Below, in pieces: positions 11,001 through 23,802 of a DNA stretch of 64,000 bases (position 1 is its first letter; the number at the start of each line of letters is the position of its first letter). The position numbers and the translations under genes were made by a program. The notes beneath the pieces are model-generated. The model did no database searches. It had not been told where the DNA came from and saw only the letters and a list, made by a program, of their open reading frames with translations. Source of the stretch: Sternotherus odoratus (Eukaryota; Chordata; Testudines; Kinosternidae); contig JAVMKO010000003.1 of assembly GCA_032164245.1 (NCBI GenBank), forward strand, positions 137,505,259 to 137,569,258, in the 5' to 3' direction.

Positions 11001-14000
11001 TTTATATTTATTTTTGGAAGCTCACCAGGCATTCATCTCTTATTTCTGCTAGACGTGTTCTGTGTTTTCGTCCCAGACGCATGATTTTCTTCCAGGTATA
11101 GTAGTATTCCACACACTGTGCAACTGTCTTAGACTTAACCTATAGTGTCAAGCAATAATACAAATATTTCAATAATAACATATTAAACAGGCTATTTTGT
11201 TTTTACTGGTCTATGAAAAACAAAAATAATAAAGATAAGACTGAACAATTTCTGACAGCTCAGTCTTTTTTCATTTCTGCAGTCCAAGGTAAACTACAAA
11301 TCTGAGTTTCAATGTGGTTGCTTTGTGAACACGCCTATAAGATATTCACAGACAAAAACTCCACTATGGTGTTCAGAGCCGTGCAAATCAGTATTCGCTT
11401 TAGATCTCTGGGCCATTTTTGTGGATAGCACTCGGATGCGGATACAGATTTTGTATCTGTGCAGGGCTGTGGAGTGTAGCACAGACTCACTAACTAGAGC
11501 AGGTGGGGGGACCTCAGGCTCCCAGCTGCCACCATGGCTCTGCCCGACCTGGCTCCAGCCAGGGCTCAGAGCCGCAGCCCGGCCATAAGAGCCAGGCGGG
11601 CAGCTGTGGGGAGCCACGGTGGACCTTCCACCTGCCTTGGACAGGGAGCCCAAGCAACCTCCCAGCCCATGATCCTGCCCCGCAGGCTCCCAATGGAGGG
11701 TGAGTAGAGGATCCACACAGTGAGTTGAATTCTTCATTCATTATGCAATCTCTAGCTTCCATTGATTCTGTGATTGCAGTGAGTCAGTCTGTCACTAAGG
11801 AGTGAAGAGCAGGAGGACAGATTCAAACTGAATGTGGAAAATAAAGAGCAAAAGATTATAAATGGCAAACTCCAAAACAAAAGCCTCCTTACCATTTTCT
11901 GTACGAAAATAAAATCTTTGCTGTAAGTAGATAATGCTTTGTTAAACAGTCTTCTTTCTAGCGGTGTCCAGATGTCAGACCCTAAAACAAATGAAATAAT
12001 TATAAACAACATGTCCTCTAATTGCCAGCCTTCATCTTTGTTCGTACGATAGTCTGTCTGTTAGGGCAGGGGACTGGGAGTCGGGACTGCTTGCTTGTAA
12101 TCCCTGCTATGAAACAAATTCACTGAAACACCCTGGACAAGTTGCTTCTCTGTTTTTCAGTCCCTTCTATCTTCAAAATGGGGACAGTACTTAATTATTT
12201 CATAGGAGCGTGGCAGAGACTGCAAAATGTTTTGAGATACTTGGATGGAAGGTACCAAGTATTATTATAATTATTTACTTTGCTAGATTGCTTCAGGAAA
12301 AAAATAAATTTTCATCTCTGAATATCAGTGCTGAAATCTGGTGTGGATGACTCAAAGCGAGAGACATGGTGCTCTCAATGAAGTCCTTAGTGGGTATTAG
12401 TCAAACAGGAGGAACACAGGAGCTGCTCTTCTGGATCAGACCAATATTCTGTCTGCAAGTAGACAGCATTAAATGTTTCAGAGGAAGGAGCAAGAAACCT
12501 TACAGTGGACAGTTGTGGGATAATCTGCCCATGTCTGATGTTGCTTCCATACACCTCATCCTTTTCTGAGTTCTACTAAGTTCTTTCGGACGTCCTTTGG
12601 CATTGAGCTTCTTGGGCTAATTATGCCTTGTATAAAAATGTATATCCTTTTATCAACGTTCAGTTTTTACTCCTTTTCAATTTCATCCTATACTTATCAA
12701 TTTTCTCCTGCACCTCCCTTTTGGCATTCTTAATCAAAGAAACGGTGCCGTCATTTTGTTAACTGAAAAAAGTAGGCCTAGGACACCTATCCCCCCAATA
12801 TCTTCTGTTGTGAAGACAGACAGCATTTAGCTTCTCTTCAGTGATATTTATCCTCTTGTTCTCTGAAGGCATTTCTCATATCAGGGAAAAAGCAATTTCT
12901 ATCTACATTTATATGAAATCTTTTTTTATGCCCTTGTAGAATGGGACTGACCTCATAGGGTGAGTTTCATTCATTGTTCTGTTATCCCTTCAGGGTTGTC
13001 TTCTGACTCACTGCTTTGTATGCAGCCATTTCTCCAATTCTGGATCTCTACTTAGTATTTTCCCCTATTTGCATGAACCTTCATATACACCTAATTCTCC
13101 CTTGAGCAGCTCATCACTCTAGTCTCTCTAGGTTTCTGCTTGTTTACCCGATCTGGTCTTGTGCAAATTTACTAACTCCATCCTTCGGTGCCTCACTTTA
13201 TTAATCTGTTAAAATGGGAACAATTCGTATCGCGGTGGAATGTAGTGAAGTTTAATTATTTTTTTACTGATCTTTTGAGATCTTGGTATGAAAACTGCTG
13301 TGTGTTATGACTCAAACTATAGCTTTTCCTCAAAATTGTACATCTTTAATGCTTTTTAAAAAAGATGCTGAGGCGTAAGCTTTAGCAAACTCCTTCGTCT
13401 CTTCTTTTCTTATGAATTATTACAAGGAACTGAGGGTTAATTTACTGTACACACCTAAGGGGATTCAGGCTTTGTATGGTTTCCTAGAAGTTGTGGCGTT
13501 ATCAGCAGGGGCCCTAATATGATTATTAGGATTAATTAAAGCAGCCTAATTAACTAGGATAAAACCTCTGTAGGAAAAGTAACAGGAGAAAAGCTGTTTT
13601 TAACTCTGGTTGCTGGGAAACTGACTTTCTCCTTGCTGGCTGCAGGAAACACAGAGAGTGCGTACAGGGGGATCTGCAATGCAGTAAGATAGAACTGAGA
13701 CCTTGGAATACGGATCAGTTTTTAAAGCAGGTCTTTATATTTCAGCAATTCATCCCAGTGTATTTGCAATACTGAGATGGTTACTGCACTGATTAACTGA
13801 CAGTAAATCTCTTCTGCAAAATGGGGCGGGATGAGGGGAGCACTGGGTCTGAGTCAATCATTTCAATGGGCCGGTTCAGACCTATTAAATTTGTAGCATG
13901 AGGTACATGTAACATAGTATATGGCTTATATACAAAGAAGTGCCATATGTATTGAATGTTTACAGATGCTGGTAGGAGCACACTGCTGTTTCATGTGGTC

Positions 14001-17000
14001 TCTCTCTCTTCCTACATTCCTAAAGAGAGAGCACTGCAGAGTTGAGATGTTCCAATACCCAACAAACAAAATCCTGGTGCAGCTCAGAGAATGAGAACAG
14101 AGCTTTTGTTTTGGGTCCAGGCTAGAGACCACCTCTTTCTGAATGTCACATTGTGACAGCTGTAACTAAACTAAACAAACTAGAGCGTTATTGCTAATAG
14201 TTTAAAATGTCCACCATTCTTTGTGGATGGATGAGGAGCCCTAAAATTTCAAATTTTCTTCCCTCATTAGCTTGACGATGTCTGAATGTGCTGACTTTCG
14301 AAGTACAGTTCAAAGCCCACTTACTCACCCATTCTTTTGCCTGAAATGTATTTTGAGGGGGATTATGAATCTCTCATATTTGGGGAATTGTTTGCTTTCT
14401 TGTGAGTCAGCATTGTGTTCTATTTTGAGATAGCTCTGCTTGAATGTATACATATGCTCCAAGGAGCCGTGATAAATGAAATTTATATTTTGGGGGGGAT
14501 GGATCAAAACATACAAATTATTAATCCAAATGCCACTAAATGTATAAAGTTTGAATTCAACTAATTCTTGCAGTTACATTGTTTTCCTACAATAACAAAT
14601 CCCATATGCCTAGAGCAGCTGAATAACCAATAATCCCCAAATAAATTACCATGTAAACCCTGTAAATAGCCAGAAAGGGATTGTCAATATGAGATACAAC
14701 TGTATACTGCATTTAAGAATGCAGGCAGCAGTTTTGTATTTTGGCTTTAAACCTGGATGGTGAGTTAATTCATTATGTAGTTACTGACGCTAATGTTCAG
14801 TTTTTTCCCATCTGCTTGAGAAATTCTGGTCCCTTCACTCCACCTGGCAAACAACAGGGTACTCTGATACCCACAGCTGTAGTGCTACGTGACAGGTATG
14901 AGCATTTAACTGGAATTCTATCTTTTGAGGAATGTGAAGAAAACAAGAACCTCCTCTTGTGTTACCTTTGTCATTGTGAACCACTTGCAGAAAATGATGG
15001 AAATTTGTTTGCATGAAGATGAATTCTTAAAATCTAGCATTTCCCAGCCTTTAACCCCTTGCCAAAACTCTCCTCTGGGTTCTGATCTTTATTTCAGTCT
15101 TATTGGTTAATTACAGATCCAAACAATATTAGGTGACCAGAGGCCAGGGCTGCAGACACCACTGGCAGTAACCAGAGTGGGGGGCTTTTCTTGCAATAAA
15201 AGTCTCTCTTCTGCAAGAAAAAATCATTGACAATTTTCTCTCTTCAGTCTTCTGTGGGAATGACAATTGGTTTTTCTTTTGGTGGTAGAGAGAATCTTCC
15301 TGAGCTGTTCCTTTGCGTGTAAAAGCACCTACCACCCATTCCATCCAAACAGAAGACCCACCTGCAGGTGCAGTCTCTTTTTAGTACCTAATCTTGTTAA
15401 GGCTGCACACAAACTTTTATAGTGAATTTCATGTTGTTAATTTATCCTTAAAGGAGAGAAACTGTGGACCAGGACTTGTGCCTGCATCTAAGATCCATTT
15501 GACCCAGGGGAGTGGCATGGCAATCATGGAACTGCCTGACAAACTGGGACAATACGAGTCTTCCCTGGTGTTTTACAGCAACCTAGGGACTGCTCCAAGT
15601 TACACCAATGGAGGATCACCATAATATGGTGCAACTCTTCATGCCCCTATTTTGGGATGGCAGTTGGCACATGTGCTAGGCTGCAAACATTATACCAGTG
15701 GAGAGCTCCCCCCTGCCCGGTGAATTCTCCCCTGGGCCATCACGGACAAAACTGGTCTCATCTGCACTTCCTAGGTAGCACAATGGGCTCTGACTGGAAG
15801 CCAGAATTTGGCCTTGTACATTTTTGATTATCCAAGCATCAGGAGATTCCTGGATTGTTTCCTTTTGAGTGCAAGCTGGAAACAATGGCTAGGCTTAGAC
15901 AAGAAATCTGCAACCTGGGTTGGCTTTGCAGGAACAGTTGTAGACACAGAATGTGAGGTGGTGGAGTGAGAAGGAACCTGCCCTCATTATCGTTCTTATC
16001 CTGTAATCTTTAGTAACAGCACATATATCTAAATAGCTGGCCAGCGTATAAGTTTCACAAAGTATATTTAAACTATGAACAAGAGGAGACTCCCATTATG
16101 TGCAGTAAGTAGAATAGCTAGATTTGTTTGTGTTAGGCTAGATCTATGCAAACAATGATTCAGCATTCAGTAACTGTGAAAACACTTGCAAGAGTTATAC
16201 TCTAAGCTGAACTTTGCACTTTTCATGCAATGACCTCATAAACATCCTTACAAATATCTAAGCATCACAACATCCATACGAGGAAGGTAAAATTGTACAA
16301 CGATGACACTTTGGTATAAAGAGGCTAAGGGACGAGCCCCAAGTTACACAGCAAGCTACAGTTTTAAACACGAAAGCCAAGAATTTCAATCGGTTTTGGA
16401 TCCGAGTTAACGGCAGAAATTAGCCTAAATTGTTACAAATATCTATTAAGAACAATGACATACCAAAAAACAAGGAAGAGTATTATTACATGCTGAAGAA
16501 TTATCTTTCCATTATTAAAAATTTTCCCTTTTAGTTACAGGAGATGATAGTTCGAGGTGCTATCCGATTTTTTTGTCACATCAATTCTATTTAGAATCTT
16601 TATTTTATACACCAGGATAGTTTACAGGTTAATATACCAAAGTAACAGTTTACATCATCATCTCTTTTTTGCATGACATGAAACAAAGCAAGGTAGTATT
16701 AATGTAGCCAAGTATTGTCTAGTTACAAAAATATGACCAGAAATTATGCCAAAGAAGAAAAAACTCCATTACTCTAAGCAAAGGGAAAGAATAAAAGAAT
16801 CAGGTGGCCTGTAGCTTTTTACTCAAATGTATGTGTTCTTGCCCTGTGCTCTTTTATAAATGTAAACACACACATACAGATTGTTTAGAAACTTACCAGC
16901 ATAATGGTAATTTGCCAAAGGATGACACTTCAATCTTACTGGCTTCCTCAACAGCAGCATTTCCAGGGCAACCTACAAAACAAACACGGAAGAACAGAAT

Positions 17001-20000
17001 AAAAAACCCCTCAGTTATTTACTGTTTATAAATGTGAGCTGAACAAGCTTAACAAGTATTACAGTATGGGACTGGATTCAGTATCAATTGGGTTTATTTT
17101 CTACTTCCTTATACTAAAAATCATGAAATTACTCTAAGACCTACTTATGCTTCATCCTCTACAAGAAGTCACCCCCCAACTAATCAACTGAAGGTGACCA
17201 GGCTAATATGCGGCTCGTGTTAAAGGATATTATTTAGTTTTAAAGAAAAAAGTCTCCGTGCTTTAAGTGCAGCAAATAGTCCAGGATGACCTGCAATGAG
17301 GCCTCTTCAGGACAAATGCACTGGCCGAGGTCCAACCTGTGAATCACTTCCACTTGGCCACATCGGTAGCCCTGTGGAAGGCTTTCTGCTGTCCAGCAGG
17401 ACCTCTTGGACCGCCGCAGAGCAATCCCGCTCGTCCGTGATCACCATGGGGCAGCCACGCTGTCGGGTGCAGTGACGCTAGGTTCGGGTGCAACAGAGGG
17501 CCATGGGTCTGGGACAGTAGATCTGGATGGAGAGGTAACTGCAGCGTGTCGGCCTCCGAAAGACCTTGGCAGTGTTGGCAAGATCACGCTGGGTATGGTC
17601 TCGCCAACGAGCATGACTCATGCCCTGTCTTGCTTCACCTTTAGCAGGACTCTGTGGATAAGTGGCACTGGCGGAAAGGCGTACATCCATGCTCCCAACC
17701 ATGGGATCAAGACGACGCCTGACAGGGAACCGTTGTCCCTGCCATATAGGGAGCAGAACAAATGGTACTTCCTGTTCTGCCTGGACACAAACATCGGAGA
17801 CATCATAGGAGCAGGTGGAGTAGGTGGAGACCTGTGCTCTCTCTGTTTCCAGCTCTGGGATGATGATGGTGCAGGCAGGGTGGTGGGCCCCTTCTGCTAA
17901 CCAGGGTCAGTGATGGACCTTTAAGAGGGCTAGGAGCCTCAGCCGTGGAGGCCCACTCATGCTACTCTGATAGTCCCTCTACCGGACGACCCTTCAGCCT
18001 TCTTGCTCAGCGCTGGCGAGTGCTTCTTTTCCCTTGGTGATGGCGAACGGTGGCAAGGAGCTGGGCGCCAGCAGCACACTGCACACGGAGGCTGAAGTAA
18101 TTGGTGCAGCCGGCGCAGAGGGCTCAGAAGCTGGCTGGAGAGTGGACTCCATCAGGAGAGCTAGGAGGCAAATGTCCCTCTCCTTTTGGGCGCAAGGCCG
18201 AAAGTTCTTACAGATCCGACAACACTCCTCTATGTGTAATTCCCTCAAGCACTTAATGCATCTGTCTTTGGGGTCACTCACAGGCACAGGCCTGCCACAG
18301 ACAGACAGAGCAGGGCTTAAACCTGGGAGCTCAGGGCATGTCCCACCTGGGGCAAAGTCCCAGAGGGGACCTTAGCTAACGGCTAACTACACTACTTAAC
18401 AGCTATTTAACAACCACTTAACACTAACTATAATTAACAAAGGCCTGAAGCCTGATGGAAGAAAACCGCTAGCTTTTGACAAGCAAGAGGGGTGCTCCGA
18501 AGAAGGAACTGAGAGGGCGTGGGCCGGCAGCACCTAATATACCGCAATGGGCGCACCATGCTAGAGGGTGCTACAGGCAGCCCAATGGATACCGCTAAAG
18601 CAAAAATCTCTCATGGCTGCACACGTGGATATGTGCACACCTAGAATGGAATCGACATGAGCAAACTCTTGAAGAACAACTTGTTATTCTGCTTTGAATG
18701 GCTCTGCACATTCCCACTTATGGGTTTTGCACAGCCCAACGGTAGAAATTTCTCCAAGCACTAGCTGCTAGCTTGTGGCACCCCTTCCCATAGCATTTCC
18801 AAACATTCTGATAGCGAGGTTACACAAGGCGGCGCTGTGGCCTCTACTGTCTCAGTATCTTTCAACTACTGCGCCAGGCCAGATGGAAGCATCTATCAGA
18901 TTCTGGGGTTCTCTCCTATTCAGTACCTTTGGATAGTTTGCAGTAGTTTGTTTTAGTGTAGTTTAAGGCAGTTACAATATAGTTAGCTAGCAGAGTTTGT
19001 AGGTTTGGTTCTTTGTGATGGTGGAACTGAAGAAACAGCAGCAGCCAGGTTTTAAGAGTTGTGCTTCATGCCAGGATGTCATCCCGATGCCAGACAATAA
19101 TGTTAGGTGCCTTAAGTGGCTTAGGGAAGGCCCCTGTCATGACTGTTCTACTCCCCAGACCTTTACACCCCGAGCACGTAAGGAGACACAAAATAGACTG
19201 CTAGTGCTCTTGCTTAAAGGGCCTCTAATTTAGCCTTTTCACAATGTCAGGAGTCTTCGAAGTATCTTTTTGTAGTTGAGATCCATCTCTGAAAACTGTG
19301 CATCTTTGTTTACCCATATCTGGACAATTGGTTGCTAAACTGACAGGTTGCAAGGACCATTATTTGTGTGTGATACAATTTAAAGGCTTATGAAGGGATT
19401 ATCTAATACATAGACCCTTTGGAGGGAGCCAGTTGCACCATGGGATTTTAATTTGGTTTTATCTGTGCACGTGAAGCTGCCTTCTGAACCTTTGGCAGCG
19501 TGTTCTACATTTTACTTATCCACTACAACTGTGTTTATTATTGGTAGAGCATCAGCCAGAGGGGTGAGCGAATTGTATCCTTTGATGGCTGATCTGCCAT
19601 TTACTATTTTTTACAAGGACAAAGTGGTTTCATATCAGTCTATTAATTTACCAGAATTTTTCTCAAAGTCCCATGCTAATAAAAGGGAATCTGTGTTACA
19701 TACTTAATATGCTAAAACCCTTCTAGCATCTAATTTAAACAGAACTGAGTTTTAGGAAGTCATCTAGGTTATTTGTTTCTTATGCTAAAACCCATATGGC
19801 TCAGAGTATCTCCTAAAATTATTTCCAGAGGGGTTAAACCATGTATCATTAAATGTTACAAGTTAGCAGCAATCCCTGTGACTACTGTTGTAAGATCTCA
19901 TTCTACTAGGGATATGGCAGCATCTTTTGCTTGCCTTAAACATGTTCCTATTGGAGAAATCTTATGACTACTACCTGGAAGTGAGTCCATACCTTCATAG

Positions 20001-23000
20001 GCATGGACCTATGGGTGCTCCAGAACTGGAGTACACACAGGAGGAAAATGGTGGGTGCTAAGCACCCACTGGAAGCTGCACCCCCCCCCCCCACATCCAC
20101 TTCCCTCCTTCCCCCCACTGATCAGCGCCTCCTCCGCCCTCCTTGAGCCCCGGCAATCAGCTGTTTTGCAGGAGGTTTTGGGAGGGTGGGGAGGAATGAG
20201 AGCATGGCACGTTGGGGGAGGGGATGGAGCAAAGGTGGGAAGGGGTGGGGCCTTTGAGGAAGAGGTGCAGTGGGGGGCAGCACCTGGGAGCAGAGCAAGG
20301 AGTTGAGAACCCCCCAGCACTTTAGAAAGTCAGCACCTGTGCATACCTTTACTAAACATTATGCTCTAGATTTGGCTTCAAGAGTGGATGCTAAGTTTGG
20401 TACATCAGCACTTCAGTCCTTTAATTAGGACTCTGTTTCACTCCTCCTAAGATTTCAGCACGGTTTGCCGATCTTACCCACAAATAGGGATATGCAAAGC
20501 CACTCGAAGAAGAAATGAAGGTTACTAGTAGCCAGAGTTCTTCAAGACTATTCTGCATATTGACACTTCCTCTCCATCTTCCCCTCTTTCTCAAAGTCCC
20601 ACAGCGGTTCCTCTGGGTTGGCGGTGACAGGAACTGAGGCAGTAGAAGGTGCAGTGCTCCCTTACGTAGCTCAACCTCAATGTCCGGGGACACTGAGGGA
20701 GGGGAAGAGTTGGAGGGGTCACATGTGAGCTCTAACAGATACTGCCTGGAGAAAGTTCTACCTTTAAGCTGCACCAGGGGCAGTGCAAACTCTATAAGTG
20801 GCAATATGCAGAGTAAATACAAGTAAATAACCTTCATTTTCCCATGCTGCCAAGGTATAGGAGAAGTGAACCTCTCTCTTCAGCTTCTTGTCTTACCATA
20901 ATATCCCCTTTGGACTCAAAGAGGGAGTGCAATGCATATTCTGAATTAGTTCCTCCACCAGGTAACACGCTTGAGCAGCACATATTCAAGAGGTCTTCCA
21001 CTGTCAGAAACAAAAGGGATCCTGTTAAATATTGCAATGCATCAGCCAGATACCTAAAACCAAGGATTCCATAAAGCCAACTCAAACACAATGGAGTGTA
21101 AAGTTTTCATTCTGAAATGCACACAAATGATGTTTGCATTGCACTTTTCTGTAACTATTCTCAAATGCATCAAATTAAAACTGATCAGATATTGAAGCAT
21201 CTGTATAACCTTTTTAAAGTTAAAAAAAAATTGTATGAGAGAGAGAAATAAGTGGCAATTTCTATACTTAAGAACATAAGAAAGGCCGTACTGGGTCAGA
21301 CCAACAGTCCATCTAGCCCAGTATCCTGTCTACCGACAGTGGCCAATGCCAGGTGCCCCAGAGTGAGTGAACCTAACAGATAACGATCAAGTGATCTCTC
21401 TCTTGCCTTCCATCATCCCCCTCTGACAAACAGAAGCTACGGACACCATTTCTTACCCATCCTGGCTAATAGCCATTAATGGACTTAACCTCCATGAATT
21501 TATCCAGCTCTCTTTTAAACCCTGTTATCGTCCTAGCCTTCACAGCCTTCTCAGGCAAGGAGTTCCACAGGTTGACTGTGTGCTGTGTGAAGAAGAACTT
21601 CCTTTTATTTGTTTTAAACCTGCTGCTCAATATAGTGTTTTCAGCAAACAATTCAAATGGCAAAATACAGTACCTCTTTGTTGGAAGACTTTGTTTTCCA
21701 GTTCTGGCCATGGTTTCCAAACCAAAGTTGCCTTGTGCATCTCTCTCCCCACTGATGATCGGTCTTGTAGTTCAGGAATATCAGCCTGGAATCTTGATCC
21801 AATATTGATCTGTCTATAAAGAAATAGAGATCTCTCAGTTATAAAATTTACAGAGAAAAGAGTATTACCTTTTATTTTATGCCAAACAAAAAATAATTAC
21901 ACAGTTGAGTTCCTCCTCAGGAGTACCCAGGGTTGTGAGGAACCTTAAGCATGAATGAGCCTTGTCTATACCTGCCAGGAGTCAGCTTCCTGACAACCCA
22001 GGCCACAAACAGAACAAGTTCTCCCCATCAGCCCCCGTGGGCTCTGCTGTGCCTCTACAGACAAGCAATAAGTACACACCAACCTCCAAGTGACCCCCTG
22101 GAGTGTCCAGCCCTTGTTCCACTGAACACTCACAAAAGTCCCTCATTCACTACTCCCAAAGGAATAGTACACACAAATTACTAGTTTTAAGTCAAGTCAG
22201 CCATCCAGTTAACACACAGCACTTAGATATATTTATAGTGAAAACAAGAATATGTTTATTATCAAAGAACTGAGATTCAAATGAAACCGAGAAAGACTAT
22301 CCAAAACAAACGGTTAGATATAAAACAAACTTATAACATGCTTGCTAGAGCCTAAATTTATCTTATAAAATATTCCTCTGTCTCCTACAGGATAGCTCAT
22401 CCCAAATCCTTTCTCCTGGTGTTTTATACCAGGATGTCGGAGAACGTCCTTTCATTAGATCTAGACAACTGGCAGCTTGTCTTCACAGCCTGAAGGATCC
22501 CAGGCAGACCTCCATACCCCAGTTATACTCCCCAAAATTCATGGTCTTTACTTGTAAACAGGATAATCCCTGCTGGTTTTATTTTTTCCTGCAGCACTCA
22601 CAATCTATTCATTAGCACTTGATTCAACATGCAAGTAGATTTTTCACTGTGAGATATAGCCATGGACAGAAGAGTCTCCCACTTGGAGAAAAGTCTGTCT
22701 CAATGCATGCTACTACCTCTGAGTGACCAGCCTTTAATTCCAAGGCCTTAAAGACACAATTTTCAGTACGCATATATAACTCCTTACACATTATCTGCAC
22801 ATACATTTTGCAATGATTATGACCATAACACATGATCCATTTTGGTGAAGCCAGGGGATCCCTGTAAAACTGTGGACCTCTGTGCCCTCTGCCACTGGAC
22901 ATCAAGAGGTCAGTGTGTGTCATGTCACAATGGTCTGACATGAAATTGTGTCAGAGTATCTTACAACACAATATTCAGTGAACTCTGCTCTCTTATATAT

Positions 23001-23730
23001 ACACACACACATATATACACACACACACACACACACATACACACACACATGCGAAAATACCCGGCGTTGCTCGGGTCAGTCGGAGGTGGGGAGGGGGCAG
23101 ACAGCTGAGCGAGTGCGGGGTCCATTGGATGGGGGCAGAGAGCAAACCTCACCCCCCCGACCAAACCCGACACTCCCCCACCTCACTTACCCTCCGACCA
23201 AACCCGACTCCCCCACCTCACTTACCCTCCGACCAAACCCGACACCCCCACCTCACTTACCCTCCGACCAAACCCGACACCCCCACCTCACTTACCCTCC
23301 GACCAAACCCAACTCTGGTCCATCAGAGGTGGGGAGGGGTCAGAGAGCTGAGGGATTCCGGGGTTCCGTTGGAGGGGGGAGGGGGAACAGAGCTGAAGGA
23401 TTCCAGGGTTCCGTTGGAGGGGGGAGGGGCAGAGAGCTGAGCGACTGCGGTGTCTGTTGGAGGGGGTATTATGACATCATAACTATGTCACAGAGAACAG
23501 CAGCTGCCCAGCTGATGTGATTGGCCTTTAAATAATTTCACCCCTGGGGGGCGTCAGAGGTGAGATTTGAAAAATTTTCGACTCTTACGGTCATTAGGCC
23601 CCAAGACCTCTAACTGTACCAAATTTCAAGTCTCTAGCTCAAACGGTGTGGAAGGAGTAAGCGTACACCCATACATACATACACGCATACACCATTTGAC
23701 TTTTATATAGATATATAGATATATATATAA

Positions 23731-23802
<72 letters not shown>

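Noticed and set aside
14741..15016. 91-codon plus-strand frame in a TRERF1 intron
   Set aside because: No recognised similarity and antisense to the host gene; length is within chance expectation.
17406..17900. 164-codon plus-strand frame
   Set aside because: It overlaps, on the opposite strand, the DIRS pol linker that carries the recognisable motifs. The plus frame shows no known family.
21805..21810. Alternative acceptor (GACAG) four bases inside TRERF1 exon 7
   Set aside because: Using it would shift the frame relative to exon 6; the upstream TATAG acceptor gives a continuous ELM2 sequence.
23155..23313. Regular direct repeats that could suggest a CRISPR array
   Set aside because: The units are contiguous with no unique spacers, and the context is vertebrate repeat DNA.
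22948..23520. 190-codon plus-strand frame with repeated proline/threonine-rich peptides
   Set aside because: It is a translation of the CA run and the 35-bp tandem array, not a gene.
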